Shown here: in pieces, positions 1 through 12,235 of the stretch
Numbering within the stretch: position 1 is the stretch's first letter
Layout of the letters: each line of letters opens with the position of its first letter
From: Alisma plantago-aquatica
Taxonomy: Eukaryota; Streptophyta; Magnoliopsida; Alismatales; Alismataceae
Direction of reading: 5' to 3'
Length of the DNA: 64,000 bases
Assembly: GCA_963693085.1 (NCBI GenBank)
Contig: OY856410.1
Location: 887,481,835 to 887,545,834, forward strand
The notes under the pieces: generated by a model
Databases searched by the model: none
What the model saw: only the letters and a program-made list of their open reading frames with translations
Told to the model about the DNA's origin: nothing
Translations under genes and position numbers: made by a program

Positions 1-2117
1 GATTTGGGACCTCCAAGTGGGGATAGTTGAGAAATGATATTCATATTATTATGTTCTTTTATTGACTTTTGTGCAATTTTTGGTTAAATATCATATTAAT
101 TGTGAATTATTTGCTTTTATTAGCATATGATACTTATTTGCATCAAATAGGCATAATTTCAATGTTTTTAAATGATTTAGTATATTTCCAGAGCTTATGT
201 TCATATTTTATACATTTCAAGTGAATGTACAAGAATCTACACACCTTGGTACTATCAACTTTGGAGTCAGTGGTACCGACACATGCTCAGTTTACATCAG
301 AAAGAAATTAAGAAGACTCGGTAGTACTAACATGCAAGTCAATACTACCAAAAATGTTACAACGTTTTGTCTAGGAATTATCAAAGAAACTAAGTACTAT
401 TGACAGACATGTTAGTAGTACCGACAACTTGACAGGTGGCCGCACAATTAGAGGAGTTGGTAGTACCAACATCCTATCGATAGTGCCAACATGTCGGGGT
501 CAGGTAGATCTGATCATTTAGTTTGATTCAATGACTGAGGTTTTAACTCGCCCTAAGTCACACTTATGAATTAGGGGGAAGTGCGGTTAGACCTAATCAT
601 CTCATATTTTTCCATTATACAATGACCGAGAAAAAGAGGAGGATATATCAAAGGAGAGGGCCACATTCCGAACAAGCTGAGCACTTCCAGTGGATGGATT
701 TGTAGCTAGAAGGTAGCAAATTGGCACGTACACAAGAAGGGATCATTTGAACCATCTACTTCAGAGGTTTTCATGTTATCCATGTTCTTCCCTTTCTCTT
801 CAATGTTTTTGACTATGGAAACCATGATGGGCTAATCCCCACATTCCTTAGGACCCGAGAGTAGCCCAGTTATGCGTTGTATTTGACTCTTATGCATAAA
901 TTCATCAATTTCCCTTAATTTCTAAATTTATTTCTATGTGAATGAATGAACTAACCATGATTGATCAAGATAGGTAGTAATTGGACCTTTAATTACTTGA
1001 AAAAGGATAATTAATGATTGGACCTTCATAGAAATACACGTTTTTATAAAGCCCTTTGAGCAAGGTGGCTTACGAACATGAGGAGATTATCCAGAGCAAT
1101 CGAGAAAGCACATATCTAATAACACAATTGATATGAGAGTGGGTATGGTATTAGGTTAGGCAGTGAATTATGCCATGAGAGTGGATAATTCTCACTATAG
1201 GATCTTAATCCAGAGTTAGGAGAGATTTTTATTAATATATTGAGATTAAAGTACAATTTTAACTGTGGTGAAACCAATATCCTAAGGAATGCACTAAGAC
1301 TGAGAGCAACAACCAATAATTTAGATTTATTTTCTATTTTAGATAATAAAACAGATCAATTAAATTTCTTTGGCCTAAGTTGATTGCGTTGGAATTAGTA
1401 ATATCTTTGAAGTTACATTTTCCTGAGTTTAACATCCAAGCCTCATTGGCCTATATTACTCTGATAGCGTACACTTGCATTTTAAGCGTATAGAAAATAC
1501 CTATCAAGGGACCCGATGAATTGTGATCTTCTCATCCAATCCCGGCATACCTAAATAGATCCATGTTACTAATCAATGTAGTGACATAAGAACTCTATGA
1601 ACTAGTCCTTTTGAAATACAGTAGATGCATCCCAATTTTGACTTTGCGTAGCTTGGAGATTGAGCTAAAATTGACCATATCTATCTCATCTTTAATATGA
1701 AAAGGTTGATACTCCTTTGTCATATATTTTGGGATGGATGCATATACAAACTTGGCATATTCATCATTTTGGATCTTTCCTACTTTAATGAAATAATAAA
1801 CAAACTCTCCAAAAACTAGCTTAATCACTAGTATTTTTTTAATTTAGTTATTTTTTGGATTTTGTGAATTTTGTAATTTTTGGAGATTTTGAAGAGTAGA
1901 ACATGTATGTTTTTAAGTTTAGTTGCATATACACTCTGGGATCTCCACCACATCTGGGTCATGTTCCTCTAATGGGCTTTTTTTGGGTATGATATGTGAC
2001 CTAGTCTTTAAGATATTACCGTCATCCACACACCATCTCTAATCTACATCTATGATTCAAAAATTGAAGATGGGGGACTATGGGTCTTCTACAACTTCTA
2101 TCTTGGAGATGGTATTG
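1..2117. repeat. Degraded repeat sequence with no recognisable gene
   Basis: AT-rich sequence with no supportable coding region; short open frames here have no recognisable domain. Positions 240-505 hold a cluster of short palindromic motifs (separate entry). The right edge abuts an LTR element that starts at 2118. Removing that element would join this stretch to 10996 onward, so part of it may belong to the same decayed minus-strand Ty3 element seen at 11000-17413. I found no reverse transcriptase or integrase motif to confirm that. Confidence 0.4.
240..505. repeat. Cluster of GGTAGTACC-type short palindromes
   Basis: The motif GGTAGTACC or variants such as GGTACTATC, GGTACCGAC and TAGTACTAAC recurs about eight times in both orientations. 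The best copy, at about 459-473, is GTTGGTA-G-TACCAAC, a perfect 7-bp inverted repeat around one base. This resembles the palindromic motif arrays in the LTRs further along the window. It is probably a fragment of an old LTR, but neither end of such an LTR is visible. Confidence 0.45.
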
Positions 2118-5100
2118 TGTCACACCCCAATCCTCAGAATGCTAGATAAGTGAATGATATGATTTTTATCAAAATTTTAATATGTTGAGATTGAGACATA
2201 TGGTCCCAATATATGATGCCTTTGTCCAGCGAGAGTAGCATGAGTGGTAAGAGCTCAGGAAGTCCCAATGAAGGACCCGAGTTCTAACCACACATAAGGC
2301 ACTCTGTAAATGGTAATCCACACTGATTTAGCATGTGAGGGGGTACCCAGACTAGACCCTCTCATGCTTCGAGAGTTTATGGTGTCGGGCTCAACCAAAT
2401 GGGTTCTCTCATCCTTAAAAAAAAGGTATGATGCCTTTTTATCAAGATCTGAGCCCATCTGAGTATTAGTAAAACCCAAGGGGTGAATGAAATTTGATAA
2501 TCTTTTGATGCTAGAATTTTTCAAATAAAACAAAAGGTTGATTTCAATCATGACCATATAATTCTATCCTATTTTCATTTTGGGAGAAATTTTATATGAG
2601 AAAGGAGTCCTTTTGTGCAATTTGACTGATTTTCCAGATAATTCTATTAATACTTTTAGTAACATTCACAATTTTTCCTTAAAAAGTTTGGTATTAGACA
2701 TAGACACATTATCCTTAATGTCTACGAAAGAAACCAGAGAAGGACTCGTGGACAATCCTATTGGTACAAAAAAGTATTATATGTGATTAGTTGTTAGGTT
2801 CTTTCTTGGAGATGGCTTTAGAATACCATGTTGTATCTCACAATCCTAAAATCGAAAGGACTATTTTTTTATCTGATTGGGAGTTTGGAAGAATCTAGGA
2901 ATCAAAAATTATATAAAGACATATGGATGGCCTAGAAACTGTAGACCTAAAAGTGGTGCAGGTGGTTGTGAAGTATGAAGAGGATTTATGTGACAAACTG
3001 AAATTCATAAGAAACTTGTATGTCCCTAATGGTTATGATAGTGTTCAAAGGAAAGTTAGAGAAGATCATATGCATCAAGGATAAGAAGGCGAGGAGGCTG
3101 AAGCATTGAGGCGATGTTTAATCTAGGAGCCTCTATCACACCACAATAAGGAAGAAGGAGGCAATGTCATAATTTCTTTGAAGCCTACAGAGGTGTTGGG
3201 ATCTCAGTCCCATATCTTCTCAACTATGTGATTTGTGAAGAGTCTCTGGAGTTGGACTCCGTGGTCACCAATGCTAGGTCAGATAACTAAGTTTTTGCTT
3301 GAACTAAAGGTTGGTAGCTTCGACCTTTGTTTACTGGAGCCTTGACTTAGGCTAGAGTCGGGTTGGAGAGAAAGGATAGTCGAGGAAGTATGACTCATAT
3401 GAGAAGTTAGAGGACAGATAGTGCATGGCTTTATGCTTGTGCATACACAAAGAGGAGAGGAAGCATTGGCCTCTACATGAGAGAAGCCAGGGTGATAGTT
3501 GTAGGTTATTTGTCTTTAGCAAAGCAAGTTTTGTGTAGGACGGGCATGGGTTGGGTCAACTACATGGCGATGAGGAGGTTGTTAGAGGAGGCTGTCACAA
3601 CCCTAGTTTCCTTCACAGAAGGCATCACACGAGGAAGGAGAAGGAAGATGCTAGTTTTTTTTGGGTCGTCAGGTTTGTGGACCTATGTCAGGACCGGGGA
3701 GCAAGCGAAGGGAAAAGATAAAGAAGCAAAGAGGAAGAGAAGCCAAGATCTGATTGTTAGATGGAGAAATCAATGACTGAAGAAAATCAAGAAAGCTAAA
3801 TATGTGTAAATTCATATCTTTTGAATTAGGACTCTAGATATAATAAATATAGTACCATTGTAAAGGTATTTAAGAGTATATTTGCGGATATTTAGATTCT
3901 TATTAGGTGAATATCTTTTGGAAAGATATATATATGATGATGATGTATATGTTATAAGTTGTGATAGGAATATCTTATTTTGATGAAATAAGTTTTTTTT
4001 TAAGGCATCAATCATATAAGAAAGGTATAATCTTGATGAGATTGAAGTAAATAATTTTCAAAGTTGATTTTACCCATGAGGAGTATTTTGGAGCATCAAA
4101 CAATGATATAAAATTGAGGTATATCATAGAAAATACTATTTTGAGTTACAAATCATTTGTCTACTAGTGGATATGAGTTTAGACAATAGTTTATATGTCA
4201 TAAGGATTTTATATAGGATAAGTTATATTGTGATGTTAAATAAGGAGATTAATGAATTGAGGATAATGATTAGGATGTTAATTTATGAGGAGATGATATA
4301 TTTTTAGGAATCATGATCATATAAATTTTTATCATAGGATGTCATGATGTGCATCACACATTTGGGAACTCTTACATTTATAGAAAGACATGTAGAGTCG
4401 ATTAGGGTAATACATGATTTATAAATATGGTTTTGATATATGTATATGATTTTTTTTCAGGTAGGCTTTGACTTGAAAAAGACTCAAAAGTATGTTAGAA
4501 TTTCATCAACCTCACTAGAGTTTCTCCAAGAAAGGTAAGCGGCCCATGTCCTTGAATTCATATTATATAGTTTAGACTGATACTCTAAATATCCTTCTTA
4601 AAATAACCCATTAGACATGTAGTCTAACATTCATGTGTAGAATGCTTTCCTTATAGAATAGTACAATTTTATGGCTTAGATAGCTCATGTACAAATATTA
4701 CCAAGAATTATCTTAAATTCAATATTCTTAAATGAATGCTTAGAAATTGGTATGAAGTTATCAAAACACAAAATATATGGTTAGAATTTATTTTAGTATA
4801 TTAATTATTTGTTATTATCAAGAATTGGATTCTTTTAGAATATCAGAATCAGATATAGAATGTCGAATTCAAATATACATAATTATTTACAAATTGAGAC
4901 TCATAATTCTGAATAAGATTATTAGAAACTAGAATAGAATTATCAAAATGTATCCCTAGATTTTTAGTACTCCACAACTCATATTCTCATACAATGTCAA
5001 AATAAAATTTAAAATATAGAATGGTAAAACAAAAAACATACTTAAAAATTTATCTCAGTTACTTAAGAGACACAAATAAGAATAGAGACATAATCAGAAA

Positions 5101-5805
5101 TAGAATCAGAACCAAAACATAATTTGATATTATAGAATGAGTCTTCACAAAATATAAGTAATACAACACACAAAATAGAAGGCATTTATGTTATAGAAGG
5201 ATCATTGCACCACAGAAGGTACGTTGTGCCATAAAAGACACCTCGGTGTCTCTGGAAGACTTTCATTTCACAAAAGGTGTGTTGCACCATAGATAGCACT
5301 TGCTACATAAGAGGACTTATTGTATACTAGTGACCACATAAAGATAAAAGATGTAAATAAAATATTTGTACTTCAGTTGTAGATTTTCAATTTTTAGTAA
5401 TTCATATATTTCCTTTATGTTACTAGAATCCAATTCCACTTACACTAATCCTAGGTTTCCTTTGTGTATGGCTAGGGACATGACGTATGTAGATTTCAAG
5501 CTTCAGAAATAAGATCAAAGTCAGAGTTATAATTGCACTATAAGGAGGATTTCTTGGTGGGGTGCCATTTACATGCCTGGAGGTTATGTTAGAAATAAAG
5601 ATTGTTGTATCATGTAATAGATATCTTCTATGAAACTTGTGGTGTGTAGTTTCTTTTCTAAGAGTTCATGAGAATATATTTTATACAATAGCCTGTGTTG
5701 ATTTCTTTCTATTATTATTGTAATGCATATTATGTTTGTGACACTCCTAGGAGAGTAAAAATGAATGGTTTTTTATGCTTCCTCTATAGAAATAAGGGTG
5801 TTACA
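2118..5805 (+). repeat. 5' LTR
   Basis: A 3688-bp long terminal repeat, matched along its length by 7461-10990. It starts TGTCACACCCC and ends GGTGTTACA. It is longer than its partner mainly because a 203-bp SINE and its target duplication sit at 2224-2438. No coding region is supported within it. A stretch at about 5180-5330 repeats a motif like CCATAGAAGGTGCATTGCAC several times (partner at 10355-10480). Confidence 0.82.
2224..2426 (+). mobile_element. tRNA-derived SINE
   Basis: A 203-bp insertion flanked by perfect 12-bp direct repeats TATGATGCCTTT (2212-2223 and 2427-2438). It ends in an A-rich tail (AAAAAAAA at about 2417-2424). The 5' part holds a polymerase III A-box-like sequence, TAGCATGAGTGGTAAGAGC, at about 2237. 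A degraded B-box-like sequence, CGAGTTCTAACC, lies about 40 bp downstream. The matching position in the other LTR (about 7553-7568) has no insertion. These are the marks of a SINE inserted by target-primed reverse transcription. The family is not identified. Confidence 0.85.
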
Positions 5806-6731
5806 CTAATGACATCAGAGCAATAACATAGATGGCCATTAGGAAAATTCTCATATTTTTAGTTTAGAATGCCCATTAGAAAACGAGCAAACCTAGAGTA
5901 TAGATTTAGAAAGATGTTTAGTAGCACTAGTTATAGAAAAGTGAGTGAAAGATAGTAGAATCCAAGTTAGAGATTTAGGAAATAGAAGTTTAGATATGGA
6001 TGAAGGTTATATGCCTAGATGTTTTGGACCTTTATGTTAATTCTAGTAGTGCATATCACATATTGTCTCTCTTTCCCACATGTTTGTAGTATGGGACACA
6101 AGATAATGGAATTTTGATAAGAGAATGGTATGTGTATGCGAATATATTACCATGCTTGTCTCACCCTTTTGAATACATGTGGTATGGGATATGTACACTA
6201 GGGAGGTGTTGATATAAGTGTGATATACACGTTACCTCTGGATATATGATCAGACGACATGTATCCAAAGGTTATAAAGAAAATAAGAGTTGTCATTAAA
6301 AGTTTGAGACATATAGTCATCTAAACCTAATTGCATACATACTAGAACCCTCGAAAGCTGGTTAAGTGTCAGAAGACTCGTGGTGTGGAATGTAATTTTG
6401 GACATGTAGTATGATACTTATGTGGTGAGGAAGGCCACTTTAAGTTCAACTATCCAACAAAAAGAAGTATAAGCAAGAGAAGAACAATTAGAGAGAGTAG
6501 TATTAGGCAAGAGTATTTTCCATGACATAGAAAAAGTGGATAATGACCAGATAATAGAAGGATGACCTAACCCTAGAAATATTAATTAGAAGAAAGTAAT
6601 ATTATTCGATGCATATCTAGTACAAACTATGACTTTGTGTTTATCATGTATCACCAACAAAAGAATCAACAAAACCATAAGGTGGGTAGCCTTTTACAAT
6701 ATAGATGAATTTTGAAGACAAAATTCCCACT
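5806..6731 (+). pseudogene. Decayed gag remnant with zinc-knuckle trace
   Basis: Frames here are closed by many stops. At about 6412-6456 one frame reads stop-Y-L-C-G-E-E-G-H-F-K-F-N-Y-P, the outline of a retroviral CX2CX4HX4C zinc knuckle. The first cysteine codon is now TGA and the last cysteine is now tyrosine. Gag zinc knuckles bind element RNA during packaging. A preceding basic stretch (about 6340-6400) fits the usual context. No protease, reverse transcriptase or integrase follows, so the pol region was deleted before or after insertion. The call rests on this one motif plus its position between the LTRs. Confidence 0.55.
5810..5821 (+). other. Primer-binding-like site
   Basis: TGACATCAGAGC lies four bases after the end of the 5' LTR. 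Plant Ty3 and copia elements that prime from initiator tRNA-Met commonly carry TGGTATCAGAGC here. This copy differs at two positions (GT to AC), which fits an old, inactive element. Confidence 0.6.
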
Positions 6732-7430
6732 GTCTTCTTGGCACAAAGAATACATAGGGAGGTATATATAAATAATGCTGCTTGTTGAAGGGAGAGTATC
6801 AACTCATCCACTACGTACCCTCAGGTACATCGTTGGTCACGCCCAGCTGAGGCACACATCAAAATCAATACAAATGCTTCTTGGAAAAGGAATAAAGCCG
6901 CTATTGCCATGACATTCAGAGATTGAGCAGGAAAGTGGATCCACAGCCATGAGAGATAGATAGTTGCTAGCTCGCCTCTCCATGCTGAAGTCATAGCTGT
7001 AGATTTGGCCTTTGAGGTTGTGATAAGAGAGGGTCTATTTGACTTAATCGTTGAAACTGACTGTAAAGTACTCGTGGATATGCTCCAAAGACAACCAGGG
7101 CAAGATCCCAAGTACTCAAACTATATTGAGAGAATACAAAGGAGTATAGATGAACACCCCGATTGGGAGATAAATTTTGGAAGAAGGGAGTGCAACAAAG
7201 CAGCCGATGAGCTTGCAAAACATCACCAAAAGAATACTACTGGCTATTTTGATTATACCCGACCCCCAGAATGTATTAAGTCAATTCTAGATTGTGAACA
7301 TTGTAATGGTAGTAGTACTACCACATTTACGAAACATGCAAACTTAGAGTCGTGTAATTTATTTCCGTACTGGCTTGCAAGAGGAGAGCGAGATGAATAA
7401 ATAGCCTCCTGGCTCCCCCCCCTAAAAAAA
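6732..7430 (+). mobile_element. 5'-truncated LINE tail carrying an RNase H domain
   Basis: A 699-bp insertion flanked by perfect 16-bp direct repeats AGACAAAATTCCCACT (6716-6731 and 7431-7446). It ends in an A-rich run directly before the right repeat. The coding content is the C-terminal RNase H-like domain typical of plant non-LTR retrotransposons. Long target duplication, A-rich 3' end and 5' truncation together indicate LINE-type target-primed insertion. It is nested inside the internal region of the 2118-10990 element. Confidence 0.85.
6833..7400 (+). pseudogene. LINE RNase H (RVT_3-like) domain fragment
   Basis: The frame from about 6833 reads into a 131-codon open stretch starting at 7005 and ending at 7400. 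The upstream part has two in-frame stops, after TFRD and after SHER. Hallmarks of the plant LINE RNase H fold are INTNASW (the usual first aspartate is asparagine), HAEVIAVDLAFE (catalytic glutamate), LIVETDCKVLVDML (catalytic aspartate) and the closing NKAADELAKH (last aspartate region). RNase H removes RNA from the RNA/DNA hybrid during reverse transcription. The reverse transcriptase and endonuclease are missing through 5' truncation. With stops and a changed first catalytic residue it should be non-functional. Confidence 0.8.
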
Positions 7431-7443
7431 AGACAAAATTCCC

Positions 7444-7460
7444 ACTAAGTTGGGTAGTAT
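7444..7460 (+). other. Polypurine-tract region before the 3' LTR
   Basis: The sequence ACTAAGTTGGGTAGTAT lies directly before the 3' LTR start. Together with the preceding GACAAAATTCCC it matches the layout of Del/Tekay-type elements, where a GACGAAAT... stretch and a purine run precede the LTR. The tract is weakened by pyrimidines, consistent with decay. The same GACAAAATTCCCAC string was duplicated by the LINE insertion. Confidence 0.5.
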
Positions 7461-10400
7461 GGTCACACCCCAATCCTTATAATGCTAGATTAGTGAATGA
7501 TATGATGTTTGATAATTTTTAATATGTTGAGATTGAGACATATGGGCCCAAAGTATGATGGCATTTTGTTTGGATCTGAGCCCATATGAGTATTAGCAAA
7601 TCCCTAGGGGTGAGTATGAAATTTAATCAACTTTTAATGCTAGAATGTTTCAAATGAAGAATAGGGTTGATTTATATGATGAGCATATGGTTAAATCCCA
7701 TTTTCATTGTGAGAGAAATATGATGCAAGAAAGGGGTGCTTTTATTCAATTTGAGGGATTTTGAGTATAGTTCTACTAATACTTTTAGGTAACATTCACA
7801 TTTTTTTGTTAAATAACTTGGTATTAGATATAGATGTGTTATCCTAAATGTCTAAGAAAGAAACCATATAATGACTTGTGGATAGTATATTGGTATATGA
7901 AAGTGTCTTATATGTGATTAGTTATTCGGGTCTTTCTTGGAGATGGATTCTGAGTACCATGTTGTATCTCACAATCCCAATAAAGGGAGGACTATATGTT
8001 CTATCTGACTGGGAGTTTGGAAGCATCTGGGAAATACAACCTATATAGAGACATACAAATGGTTTAGAAATTGTAGACCTGAAAGTTGTATAGGTGGTCA
8101 TGAAGTATGAGAGGATTCATGTGACGAACCGAGATTCATAAGAAACATCTATGTCCCTACTGGCTATGATAGTGTTTAACGAAGAATGAGAGAAGATCAA
8201 ATTCATGTAGGAGAAGAAGGCAAGGAGGCTCAAGCATTGAGTCGATGTTTAATCCAGGAACCTCTGTCATGCCATTTTAAGGAAGAAGGAGGTGATACCG
8301 TGATTTCTTTGAAGCCTGTAGAGGTGTTGGGATTTCTCCCTCCTCTCTTCTCAACCAGGTGATTCGTGACCATTGCCAAATCAGACGGACCAAGTTTCTT
8401 CTTTAACCCAGGGTTGGAAGCGTCAAACTTTCTTCACCGAAGCTTGCTCCTAGGATAGAGTTGGGTAGAGAAAGGAGAGTAGATGAACTATGAACATAAT
8501 GATAAGGTGATGGAGGGACCACTTTCTGATGATAGCCAGTGTGTGTCTCTATGCTTGTGCATATGCAAAGAGGAGAGGAGTGTTGGTCTTGGTAGGAGAG
8601 AAGTCAAAGTGATGTTTGTAGGATATTCGTCTTTGGCAAAGCAAGTTTTGTGCAGGTCATGCATGGGTTGAGTCGGCTACATGGAGATGAGGAGGTTGTT
8701 GGAGGGGGCTATTACTACCCTAGTTTCCTTCACAACAGGCATCGCGCAAGGAAGGAGAACGGAGATGCTAGTTTATCTTAGTTTGTCAGGTTTGTGGACC
8801 TATGTCGGGTTCAGAGAGAAAGCAAAGGGAAAGGATTAAGAAAAAAAAGGAAGAGAAGCTAAGATTTGACCGCCAGATTGAGTAATCGATGGCTGAGGAA
8901 AATCAAGAAAGGTAAATATGTGTAAGTTTGAACATTTTTAGTTAAGACTCCATATATAATAAATACATATCTGTTAGAAAGGTATTTAAGAGCATACTTG
9001 TATAAAAATACTAAACAGGGGATGTTTAGATTCTTATTCAGTTGAATATCTTATGGAAAGATATATGTATTATGATGATGTATATGTTATAAGTTGTGAT
9101 AGGAATATCGATTTTTCATGAAATAAGATTTTTTGATCTATTTTTTATGGTATAAAACATATAATCAAAGTCTGATCTTGATGATTTGAAGTAAATAATT
9201 TTTAAAGTTGAGTTTACTCAGTAGTGGTAGTTTGGGGCATCAAACAATGATATAAAATTGAGTAATATTATAGAAAATTCTATTTTGAATTACAAATTAT
9301 TTGTGTACTACCAGGCTTGAGTTTAGACAATAGTTCATTAGTCATAAGGATTTTATATCATGCAGATAGGTTGTGTTGTTAAATATGGAAACTAACGTAT
9401 TGAGGATACGAATAAGGATAAGGGTGATAATTTATGAGGAGATGGTATATTTTTAGGAATCATGATCATATAAACTTTTATCAGCGGAAATCATGATGAA
9501 CATATCGCATAAGGGAACTCTTACATGTATAGAAAGACATATAGCATCAACTAGAATAACATATGATTTTTTAATATGGTTTTTATATATGTATATAAAA
9601 ATTATTTTTAGGTAAGCTTTGACTTGAAAAAGACTCAAAAGTATGTTATGGTTTCATCAACCTCACTAGAGTTTTCCCGAGATGGGTATGTGCATTGTGT
9701 CCTTGAATTATGTTGAATAGTTTAGACTGATAGTCTAATTATCCTTCTCAGAATAACCCATTAGATGTGTAGTACAATATTCTTGTATAGAATGTTTTCT
9801 TTACAGAATAGTAGAATTTATGCCTCAGATATCTCATGACAAATATTATCAAAAATTAGCTTAAACTTAATATTCTTGAATGAATGATTAGAAATTAGCG
9901 CAAGTACTAAAACTCAAAATATATGATTATAATTTATTTTAGTATATCAATTCCTTATTATCATCTAGAATTATATCTTTTTAAAATATCATAATCAGAT
10001 ACAAAATTTAGGATTAAAATTTACACAGTTATTTACCAAAAGAGACTTAGAATTTAGAATAAGATTATTAGAAAGTAGAATAAATATATCAAAATTTATC
10101 CCTATCTTTTTAGTCATCCAAAACTTAAATCTTTATACAATGTAAAAATAGAACTTAGAATATGGAATGCTAGATAAAATACATAATTTGGAATTTATCT
10201 AAGTTACTTGAGAAACAAAATTAGACATATTCAAAATTAGCCCAAAATTAGAAGTAGAAAAAGAGCAGAAAAGAATAAAAAATGCCACCAGAACATAATT
10301 TGATATTATATAATAAGCCCTCACATACTACAAGTATTGCGGTACACAAAATAGAAGGCATTTATGCCATAGAAGGTGCATTGCACCACAGAAGGCACAT

Positions 10401-10990
10401 TGTACCATAGAAGAAATCTCAGTGTCACCAGAAGGCTTTCATGCAATAGAAGGTGACTTGCACCATAGGTGGCATACAGTTCCATAGAAGAGGACTTATT
10501 GTATAAAAGTGGCCATAGAAAGATAAAATATGTAAATTAAATATGTGTACATTAGTTGTATATTTCCAATTTTTAGTAATGAATATATTTTCACAATGTG
10601 ACTAGAATTCAATGCCACTTACTATTAATCCTAGGCTTCCTTTGTGCACAGTTGGGGATGAGACATCTACAGATTTTAAGCTTTAGAAAGAAGAGCCAAG
10701 TTAGATTTATAAGTGCACTATAAGGAGGATTACTTGGTCGAGTTCCATCTACATGCCCAAGGGTTATATTAGAAATAAATATTGTTGTATCATGTAGTAG
10801 ATATCTTCTTTGAAACTTGTGATATGCACTTTTTCTTTTCTGAAAAAATTGTGAGACTATATTTTATATACTAGTCTGTGTTGGTTTCTTTCTATTATTA
10901 TTGTAATGCATATCATGGTTGTGACACTCCAAAGAGAGAGAAAAGATGAATGGTTGTTTATGCTTCCTCTATAGAGATTAGTTTCTTACA
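7461..10990 (+). repeat. 3' LTR
   Basis: A 3530-bp partner of the repeat at 2118-5805. The first base of the usual TGTCAC start is changed, and it ends CTTACA. It has no SINE at the position equivalent to 2224-2426. Matches run along the full length; for example the AAGCAAGTTTTGTGTAGG region at 3520 pairs with 8639. The flank at 10991-10995 (CATTG) pairs with TATTG at 2113-2117. Confidence 0.82.
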
Positions 10991-12235
10991 CATTGACCAT
11001 CATCCTTCAATAATTTCATATGAGTTGGTGTATTTTTCCCATGTATCTCAATACTCTTCATTTGTCTCTTCCTGACCCCTTGTCTCATAGTTGTTCTGAC
11101 ATGCCCAGTCAAGATTGATCTGTTGCATGTCAAATTGGCTAGGATGGATTATGCATCCCATTCTTTTGGTGTTGGGTGGTGATATTCACCTCACCAACAT
11201 GATCATCACAAGAATATTTGTGGCCTTACCCTTATCTCCTAGTGTATGCTTTCTCTGAGCATGGTTGGTCGACCTTGTGGTTGGGCATGAACTTGCTTAC
11301 TTATTTGTTTGGAGGGATGATTGTGTGTTTAAAGAGTTCATTGTTTTGGGTGGTTTGGATGCCCTAAACATCTTTTCCCATGAGGGATATCTCTCTAGTG
11401 CTAATCCTAGGGAATTTGTCCTAGACATCTTTATCAACCTCATGCATGAGGTATGTCACTATGATGGGGACAATGGCCTTGGAGGTGTCCAAAGCTTCTT
11501 TATTTGTAGCAACAATGTAAGAAAATTAAATATGGGGCCCCTACACTCGGGGTTGAGGTGCCATTCATACATACCCTATGCTAATTCTCCACACCCAATA
11601 AAATTTTTCTGGCTTCTCTACTTAGATAATAGTTCAGTGGTAGACAATTGACATAGCCTCTATTAGTCAAGTGATTTCTAGTGCACTAGAATGTTGCGGG
11701 CTTCTATTACAATGTCCACCCAGTAATTTGGGGTCATGCATATGATGGACCATATGACTAAGCCCAATGCCTTTTGTCTTGGTGGAATATGAATGATTGG
11801 TGTACATCCATGTCGTCTATGTGAATATTCATCTCCGTAACCATTGGGAGAATATTCCTATGGACATAGGGGGTATGACATGATGGTGTTCTTAAGAGTG
11901 ACAATAGCTGATGGTGGAAACATGTTGCATATCAAACTAAAGATGAAGGTCATCTTTTTGAATGCAAGATATTGTGGTGCCTACACTATTGTCTTGGACT
12001 GTGACGATGACATGTGTTGATCGATAATTGAGTCTTTGGTGTATATATGAGGGAAATACCATGTTGTGGTGAATTCACAACCTTCCTTAAAGAATTTATA
12101 AAGAGTGGTTTAGTTCCATTACCATGCAAAAGATTGGGAAATCATGTGATATAATTTTTATATCAAGAGTGATATCCTCTAAGGATATTTTAGTACACTA
12201 TCAAACGATGTTGATTTCTTAGTGGTTGGCTACAA

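Larger units (their letters stand above)
2118..10990 (+). mobile_element. Internally deleted LTR retrotransposon, probably Ty3 type, with nested SINE and LINE
   Basis: Two long direct repeats (2118-5805 and 7461-10990) flank an internal region of only about 1.65 kb. The LTRs begin with TGTCACACCCC or a near copy and end in TTACA. The flanks are TATTG on the left and CATTG on the right, a 5-bp target duplication with one change. A primer-binding-like site follows the 5' LTR and a polypurine-like stretch precedes the 3' LTR, so the element reads left to right. The internal region keeps only a decayed gag zinc knuckle; protease, reverse transcriptase and integrase are absent. This is a non-autonomous derivative similar to LARD elements. 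In the first 90 bp the LTRs differ at about one base in seven by eye, so it is old. The terminal sequences resemble Ty3 chromovirus (Del/Tekay) elements, which is an inference. Confidence 0.8.

Noticed and set aside
3477..3776. A 99-codon frame, partly repeated at 8483-8671
   Set aside because: It lies within the LTR pair at 2118-5805 and 7461-10990; the second copy is broken and no domain is seen.
11265..11651. A 128-codon plus-strand frame
   Set aside because: The surrounding region reads as a decayed minus-strand Ty3 element, and the frame has no recognisable domain.
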